Assembly: GCF_000499385.1 (NCBI RefSeq)
Contig: NW_013651933.1
Coordinates: 1 to 11,279 of the forward strand
Reading direction: 5' to 3'
DNA: 11,279 bases
DNA from: Eimeria necatrix
Taxonomy: Eukaryota; Apicomplexa; Conoidasida; Eucoccidiorida; Eimeriidae
Shown piece after piece: positions 7,207 through 11,279 of the stretch; positions within the stretch are counted from its first letter, which is position 1, and the number at the start of each line of letters is the position of its first letter. Position numbers and translations under genes: made by a program. The notes under the pieces are model-generated. The model had not been told where the DNA came from and made no database searches. It saw only the letters and a list, made by a program, of their open reading frames with translations.

Positions 7207-7283
7207 GCAGCAGCAGCACGAGTGAGAGGGGCCCCCTAAACCCTCTGAGGGCGGGGGCCCCTGGATGGTTGCTGCGCTGCTGC
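7207..7283 (+). promoter_or_regulatory. SECIS element (form 2-like) in the selT 3' UTR
   Basis: This is a eukaryotic selenocysteine insertion element, folded by hand. Helix I pairs 7207-7214 with 7276-7283 and 7215-7218 with 7270-7273, with 7274-7275 bulged. The internal loop is 7219-7222 facing 7267-7269. The non-Watson-Crick core is U7223-G7224-A7225 facing G7264-A7265-U7266, giving A.G, G.A and U.U. Helix II has a G7226.G7263 mismatch, A7227-U7262, then nine G-C pairs (7228-7236 with 7253-7261). The apical loop opens with U-A-A-A (7237-7240), 12 nt above the core, which is the canonical AAR spacing. A small extra hairpin CCCU-CUG-AGGG (7241-7251) makes it form 2. It starts about 330 nt after the selT stop, on the same strand. 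All core elements are present, but no covariance data are available. Confidence 0.82.
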
Positions 7284-7300
7284 GAGCTTTGCAACATTGA

Positions 7301-7550
7301 CATTTATTTTAATTATTCATTTATTTATTTATTTATTTATTTTATTTATTTATTTATTTATTTATTTATTTTATTTGTTTATTTTATTTATTTATTATTT
7401 TACTTATTTATTTATTTTATTTGTTTATTTATTTTATTTATTTATTTTATTTATTTATTTATTTATTTTATTTATTTATTTATTTATTTTATTTATTTAT
7501 TTATTTATTTTATTTATTTATTTATTTATTTATTTTTATTTATTTATTTT
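7301..7550. repeat. (TTTA)n microsatellite, about 250 bp
   Basis: ATTT units with regularly placed extra T (TTTTATTT) at about 20-28 bp steps and a few TTTG or TTAC variants. It begins 18 bp after the SECIS lower helix, so it probably marks the end of the selT transcript or the spacer beyond it. Open frames reading F-I-Y-L are artefacts of the 4-bp repeat. Confidence 0.93.
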
Positions 7551-7606
7551 GTCCATTTTGCTGCACGCTGCAGTCGACAGAGCCGAGGCTGTTACTTAGT
7601 GTTTAG

Positions 7607-7752
7607 GCTGCTGCTGCTGCACGTGTGCTGCTGCTGCAGCACTTGTGCTGCAGCAGCACTTGTGCTGCTGCAGCATTGTGCTGCAGCAGCACAAGTGCTG
7701 CTGCAGCAGCACTTGTGCTGCTGCAGCAGCACAAGTGCTGCAGCAGCAGCAG
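7607..7752. repeat. Tandem interrupted palindromes (GCTGCTGCAGCAGCAC with ACTTGT/ACAAGT)
   Basis: About seven units of 17-20 bp, each itself palindromic around CTGCAG, are joined by ACTTGT, CATTGT or ACAAGT linkers that switch orientation. The array can fold into many alternative hairpins. The unit length is not a fixed multiple of three. Confidence 0.85.
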
Positions 7753-7804
7753 ATTTTGAGAGGCAAAGAAAGGCGAGCGAAAAGTAGGAGGGGTAACGAC
7801 GCGG

Positions 7805-7818
7805 GGTGTACGTACACC
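7805..7818. promoter_or_regulatory. 14-bp palindrome GGTGTACGTACACC (perfect copy)
   Basis: This is a perfect self-complementary copy in non-coding sequence, followed by TCAGCTGC. It lies between the interrupted CTGCAG palindromes and a (CTG)n tract. Confidence 0.5.
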
Positions 7819-7846
7819 TCAGCTGCAAAGCGTGAACGCCGCAGGG

Positions 7847-7893
<47 letters not shown>
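7847..7893. repeat. (CTG)n tract
   Basis: About 15 perfect CTG units in non-coding sequence, 28 bp after the perfect palindrome at 7805. Confidence 0.95.
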
Positions 7894-7894
<1 letters not shown>

Positions 7895-8000
7895 CACTTT
7901 TTAGTTTGCTGCTGCTGCTTTCCTGGTGTCTTTGAAGAGGTCTTTGCTTCTCCATTCCGCGCAGCAAAGTGCCAATTAAAAAGATTTATATTTGCTGCAG

Positions 8001-8050
8001 CTAGCTGCTAGCTAGCTGCTAGCTAGCTGCTAGCTAGCTGCCAGCTAGCT
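8001..8050. repeat. 11-bp tandem repeat CTAGCTGCTAG, 4.5 copies
   Basis: CTAGCTGCTAG at 8001, 8012 and 8023, then CTAGCTGCCAG at 8034 and a partial copy. Each junction creates AGCTAGCT. It shares the TAGCTGCT core with the 20-bp minisatellite that follows. Confidence 0.93.
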
Positions 8051-8124
8051 CATCTGCTGCAGCAGCACAACTGCTGCAGCAGCACATCGACTGCAGCAGC
8101 AGCAGCAGCAGCTGGCGACGGCGG

Positions 8125-8138
8125 GTTGTACAGACACC
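8125..8138. promoter_or_regulatory. 14-bp motif GTTGTACAGACACC (one mismatch)
   Basis: This is the GTACAGAC form with one substitution in the left arm. It forms a close pair with the copy at 8143, and the two centres are 18 bp apart. Confidence 0.4.
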
Positions 8139-8142
8139 GCGG

Positions 8143-8156
8143 GGTGTATGTACACC
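8143..8156. promoter_or_regulatory. 14-bp palindrome GGTGTATGTACACC
   Basis: This copy is identical to the one upstream of selT and is followed by TCAGCTAC. It sits immediately before the 20-bp minisatellite. Confidence 0.5.
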
Positions 8157-8170
8157 TCAGCTACAAACCC

Positions 8171-8700
8171 AGCTGCTGCTGTCTTTGGCTAGCTGCTGCT
8201 ACATATGGCTAGCTGCTGCTTGCCGCGGCTAGCTGCTGCTAGACATGGCTACCTGCTGCTACATGTGGCTAGCTGCTGCTACATATGGCTAGCTGCTGCT
8301 ACATATGGTTAGCTGCTGCTAGACATCGCTAGCTGCTGCTAGGTGTGGCTAGCTGCTGCTAGGTGTGGCTAGCTGCTGCTAGGTGTGGCTAGCTGCTGCT
8401 GTGTACGGCTAAATGCTGCTAACTCTGGCTAGCTGCTGCTAGCCGCTGCTTGCTGCTGCTAACTCCGGCTATCTGCTGCTAGACGGCTTGCTGCTGCTAG
8501 CCGTAGCTAGCTGCTGCCAGCCGTAGCTAGCTGCTGCTAGACGTAGCTAGCTGCTGCTAGACGTAGCTAGCTGCTGCTAGCTGTAGCTAGCTGCTGCTAA
8601 CTTTGGCTTGCTGCTGCTAGCCGTGGCTTGCTGCTGCTAGCCGTGATTTGCTGCTGCTAGCCGTGGCTTGTGCTGCTAGCTCAGGTTCGCTGCACTTAGC
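8171..8700. repeat. 20-bp minisatellite (GGCTAGCTGCTGCTA + variable 5 bp), about 26 copies
   Basis: The block GGCTAGCTGCTGCT recurs every 20 bp almost without slip from 8171 to about 8470. It resumes in a shifted 20-bp register to about 8640 and then decays. The 5-6 bp between cores vary in subfamilies (ACATAT, AGGTGT, AGACAT, AGCCGT, AGACGT). A 20-bp unit breaks reading frames, so it is non-coding. Confidence 0.95.
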
Positions 8701-8710
8701 CGTGGCTAGC

Positions 8711-8799
8711 TGCAGCTGGCGGGGACTTGCTGTGGCTAGCTGCAGCTGCTGCAGCTGCTGCAGCTGCTGCAGCTGCTGCAGCTGCTGCAGCTGCTGCAG
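8711..8799. repeat. (CAGCTG/CTGCAG) palindromic repeat
   Basis: CAGCTGCTG units of 9 bp at about 8739-8799 are perfectly tandem and contain PvuII-like CAGCTG and PstI-like CTGCAG palindromes. Confidence 0.85.
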
Positions 8800-9111
8800 G
8801 TAGCTGTGGCTAGCTGCGGAGGCCTCGGGCTTCGTGCTGCTGGCCAGAGCTGGGGGGCCCTTTAAAGCAGCAGCAAGAAGTCGCTGCTGCCTTGAAGAGT
8901 TGTTTGCTGCTGCTGCCTCCGGCTGGGGAGAGGCGGGGCCGCAGCAGCAGCAGCAGCAGCAGCGACAGCAGCAGCAAGCTGCCATGTCTGGTAGAGTGGT
9001 GCTGCAGCGCAGCAGCGCGCCTCCTGCTGCTCCTAGAAAGGGAAAAGGAAGCAAAATAACTTTAATTAAAAGTAATGGAGTTCTTTTGCTGCTGCGTTGA
9101 GGGGGCCTCGA

Positions 9112-9125
9112 GGTGTACAGACAGC
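9112..9125. promoter_or_regulatory. 14-bp motif GGTGTACAGACAGC (one mismatch)
   Basis: This is the GTACAGAC form, 44 bp from the next copy, in a unique-sequence stretch about 1.1 kb upstream of the RING gene. Confidence 0.42.
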
Positions 9126-9155
9126 TGGGCGCGGTGGCGGGCGCCAGCGCTCTGG

Positions 9156-9169
9156 GGTGTACAGACACC
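9156..9169. promoter_or_regulatory. 14-bp motif GGTGTACAGACACC
   Basis: This is an exact copy of the GTACAGAC form. An AATTAAA-containing AT-rich patch (TGCAATTAAAG, about 9218-9228) follows. Confidence 0.5.
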
Positions 9170-9317
9170 CGAGTGGGCGCGCGAGGAGCTGCAAATGCAG
9201 AACGCGCGCGCGGAAACTGCAATTAAAGCTGAATTTGAAGAGAAAAAGAATAAATAAAATGTTTTGAAGAGCAAAGTCTGCGGAGGAGAGTCTGGAGCGC
9301 TGGCGGCGCCGACTTGA

Positions 9318-9331
9318 GGTGTCTGTACACC
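9318..9331. promoter_or_regulatory. 14-bp motif GGTGTCTGTACACC
   Basis: This is the reverse complement of the copy at 9156, so the two form an inverted pair about 160 bp apart. A second TGCAATTAAAA patch follows at about 9434. Confidence 0.5.
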
Positions 9332-9710
9332 CCAGCTCAACCACCCGCGTCCGCCGGCCGTTCGCCGCGGAATTTCTCCGTTTTTTCTGCTGCTGCGGAG
9401 GCCGCGTTGAGTCGACTCAATTGGGCTTTGAATTGCAATTAAAAAGACTCCCGAAGCTGCGAAAAAGGGGGAAAAAAGCCCCGGCGGAGCGCCCCAATCG
9501 GCGCGTCGCCGGGCGCGAGGCCTCGGCAGCCACTGGGGGCTCGTTCTGAGGGGCCCGGCGGCTCTCCCGCGCTGCAATTTGCTGCAGTAGATGCAATTTA
9601 AAACTTAAAACATTTTATTTAAACTTTTAATTTCTTATTTCCTCCAAAAAAACCCTTTCTTCTCCCGCGTTCGGCCGCGCGCGCTCCCCCGCTGGCTGCG
9701 GCGGAGCCCA

Positions 9711-9967
9711 GTGAGACAAACTCGCCTCTCCCCTTTGCTGCTCTTTCCTTCATTTGCTGCTTCTTTTCCATTTCCCTCTGTCTCATTCCTGCTGTTGCGC
9801 CTCAGCAGCAGCGTCTCCCTTTGCTGCAGCAGCAGCAGCAGCAGCAGCAGCGAGCTGCTGCAGCAGCGGGCTGCTTCCGGCCGCAGTCAACTCCGCGGCG
9901 ACGCGCAGCAGCGGCTGCACTAAACGCAGCCAGCAAACCCTCCCCGAGAAGCCCCAGTCCCGAGAGC

Positions 9968-10002
<35 letters not shown>

Positions 10003-10122
10003 GCAGCAGCGGCAGCAGCAGCAGCAGCAGCTTGGCTCTTTGGCGGAGCTGCTGCGCGTTGCTCTGCGCCGCTCCTCCGGCGGGGCCGTTCCGTCGCGCG
10101 CTGTAATGTGGGGCCCTTCCGC

Positions 10123-10200
<78 letters not shown>

Positions 10201-10206
10201 TGGAAA
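9711..10206 (+). other. CAG-rich region upstream of the RING gene ATG (UTR or unresolved 5' exon)
   Basis: The RING frame stays open here (for example TKRSQQTLPEKPQSREP near 9918-9970) but has no ATG after the TGA at 9712. A second plus frame reads SLAELLRVALRRSSGGAVPS (about 10041-10100). Either could be a spliced N-terminal exon; neither can be proved. Confidence 0.4.
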
Positions 10207-10303
10207 ATGCTGGAGCGGTTGATGAAGTACTGGGGGCTGCCGCTGTGGATGGTGCGTGCGGGGGCGGATCCGCATCTGCGGCGGCGGTATTTATCCGTGG
10301 GGT

Positions 10304-10364
<61 letters not shown>

Positions 10365-10789
10365 GCGGGGCTTTTGCGCGCTGCGTTTGCCGCGGGGAGT
10401 GCTGGGGGTGCGGCTGTGTCTGGACTTTTTGTTTTACTGGGAAGCAGCAGCAGTTGCTGCTGCTGCTGCTATGTGTGGGGCCCACTTGGGGGTGCTGTTG
10501 TACTCTTTGCTGCAGGAGGAGGGGCCCCTGTGGGGCCTGGCTTACTTCCCGCTGCTGCTGCTGCTGCTGGGGGCCTCGCTGCTGCGGCTCTGCTGCTGCT
10601 GCTGCGTGCTGCAGCGCGTGCGGGACCTGCGGCTGGTCTGGTGGTCCAGACCAGTGGACCAGGAGCTGGCCAGTTTGCTGCGGAGCTGCTGCTGGCAGCT
10701 GGCGCGGCTGGCTTGGTGCTGCTGCTGCTGCGTGATGTTTGCTGCGCTGCACGCCATGTACACGGACGGCAGCTGCAGCGCAGCAGCGC

Positions 10790-10828
<39 letters not shown>

Positions 10829-11279
10829 GGGCGCCGCTGCTGTGCAGGTACATGGCGGTGCTGGTGCTGGGCTTTCTGTCGCTGCTGGGCCCGAGCGTGC
10901 TGCTGCTGCTGCTGTCTGCTGCTGCGCTGCTGGCGGCGCTGCTGCTGCCGGAGCAGCAGCTGCAGCAGCTCTTCCGCAACGAGCCCCACACCCGCTTCGC
11001 GCTGCCGCGGCTGCTGCTGCAGCGGCTGCAGGAGGTCCCCTGGGCCCGCCTCAGGTGTACGTACACCCCACGCCCCCCACCCCACACTGCATGCGCCATT
11101 TGTCTTTCTCATTTTCTTCCCCAAGACCTTTTAAGGGCCCTTCCTTGCGCCCACTTCTTCCACTCCGCATGCATAGCCCGCTGGCTCAAAACCAGCGCCT
11201 CCTGCCCCCTCAGGTGCCCCCTCAACTTCTTTCCCCCGGGGGGCCCCCCGGGGGGCCCCCCGGGGGGCCCCCCGGGGGG
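10207..11279 (+). CDS. Multi-spanning membrane RING-H2 protein, probable E3 ubiquitin ligase (3' incomplete)
   Basis: RING-H2 proteins recruit E2 enzymes to ubiquitinate substrates; membrane-spanning ones often act at the ER or endosomes. The frame is open from ATG 10207 (MLERLMKYWGLPLWMVRAG) to the window end. Visible parts are poly-Ser (about 33-52), hydrophobic segments near residues 70-100, 110-130, 160-180 and 220-250, then an amphipathic stretch (LLLQRLQEVPWARL). The RING has Cys296, Cys299, Cys314, His316, His319, Cys322 and Cys333, with spacing C-x2-C-x14-C-x-H-x2-H-x2-C-x10-C. The eighth ligand is displaced: CPLRC (Cys337) instead of CPLC. Upstream the frame stays open to a TGA at 9712, through repeats but with no ATG, so a 5' exon is possible. 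Topology resembles Hrd1-like ligases, but I cannot assign that. A GGGGGGCCCCCC repeat follows the RING at the edge. Confidence 0.72.
10303..10362 (+). repeat. (AGC)n tract coding poly-Ser in the RING protein
   Basis: About 19 AGC codons in frame with ATG 10207. A second, shorter in-frame Ser run lies at about 10790-10827. Confidence 0.9.
11054..11067. promoter_or_regulatory. 14-bp palindrome GGTGTACGTACACC (inside the RING gene)
   Basis: This perfect copy reads in frame on the plus strand (R-C-T-Y-T-P) about 25 bp before the first RING cysteine codon. No acceptor AG lies between it and the RING, so it cannot easily be intronic. Confidence 0.5.
11229..11279. repeat. GGGGGGCCCCCC 12-bp palindromic tandem repeat at right edge
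   Basis: Four units to the window end, each perfectly self-complementary. In the RING frame it reads P-G-G-P, but it follows the RING directly and may be intronic or non-coding. Confidence 0.9.

Larger units (their letters stand above)
8801..9710. other. Mostly unique intergenic region, no convincing gene
   Basis: Lower in repeats than its neighbours. It contains three 14-bp palindrome copies, AT-rich patches with AATTAAA (about 9060, 9218, 9434) and a long AT-rich stretch at 9585-9650. Open frames on both strands have no recognisable domain, and the minus ones translate the palindromes repeatedly. It is likely promoter or UTR sequence of flanking genes. Confidence 0.5.

Noticed and set aside
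7269..7787. Plus-strand ORF of repeated F-I-Y-L residues
   Set aside because: It is pure translation of the (TTTA)n tract followed by CTGCAG palindromes, with no unique protein-like sequence.
8171..8700. A CRISPR array
   Set aside because: The core is 14-15 bp with 5-6 bp linkers, far too short for repeat and spacer lengths, and the DNA is eukaryotic in character.
8984..9100. Small ORF MSGRVVLQRSSAPPAAPRKG... (38 codons)
   Set aside because: The ATG context is acceptable and the peptide is basic, but there is no recognisable family, and the end falls in AT-rich intergenic sequence. It is worth remembering as a possible first exon, but too weak to annotate.
9062..9577. Minus-strand ORF of 171 codons
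   Set aside because: It translates the dispersed 14-bp palindromes (V-Q-T-P, V-C-T-P, S-V-H-L) and AT-rich patches, with no domain.

Overview
The window looks like apicomplexan coccidian nuclear DNA, most likely from an Eimeria species. The signs are CAG/CTG repeats that run through coding and non-coding DNA alike, internal arrays of the telomere-type unit AAACCCT/AGGGTTT, long (TTTA)n tracts, GGGGCCCC-rich tracts, and homopolymeric amino-acid runs (Gln, Ala, Ser, Leu) inside otherwise sensible proteins. This matches the repeat-rich segments known from Eimeria chromosomes. The species cannot be settled from the sequence alone. Almost every long ORF here is a CAG shadow, so calls rest on non-repetitive residues, conserved motifs and frame continuity.

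Layout. (1) About 1-4926, minus strand: a probable multi-exon gene of unknown function. Its ATG is at 4926. Exons are separated by telomere-like, CAG and (TTTA)n repeats, and the gene appears to run off the left edge. (2) About 4927-6070: a divergent intergenic region with CAG repeats, a 33-bp tandem repeat, a 14-bp palindrome and a TGCATGCA site. (3) 6071-6877, plus strand: a selenoprotein T (SelT) gene. It reads through an in-frame TGA at 6419-6421 as selenocysteine in a C-P-S-U motif and ends at TAG 6875-6877. A strong eukaryotic SECIS candidate lies in its 3' UTR at about 7207-7283. (4) About 7300-10206: a long repeat field with a (TTTA)n tract, interrupted CTGCAG palindromes, an 11-bp tandem repeat, a 20-bp minisatellite and six further palindrome copies. 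I see no convincing gene in it. (5) 10207 to the right edge, plus strand: a multi-spanning membrane protein with a C-terminal RING-H2 finger, a probable E3 ubiquitin ligase, cut off by the window end.

The best discovery is the SelT gene with its SECIS. Ordinary gene calling would end the protein at the TGA, 151 codons early, and lose the thioredoxin-family C-terminal half. The SECIS appears to be built from the local repeats: CAG/CTG gives the lower helix, GGGGCCCC the upper helix, and a single CCCTAAACCCT-like unit the unpaired AAA of the apical loop. A second theme is the 14-bp palindrome GGTGTAYGTACACC (or GGTGTACAGACACC), present nine times. It occurs mostly between genes, but also in frame inside two predicted proteins.

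The sequence shows no operon-like organisation. The minus-strand gene and selT are divergent and could share the 4927-6070 control region. The RING gene is separated from selT by about 3 kb of repeats.
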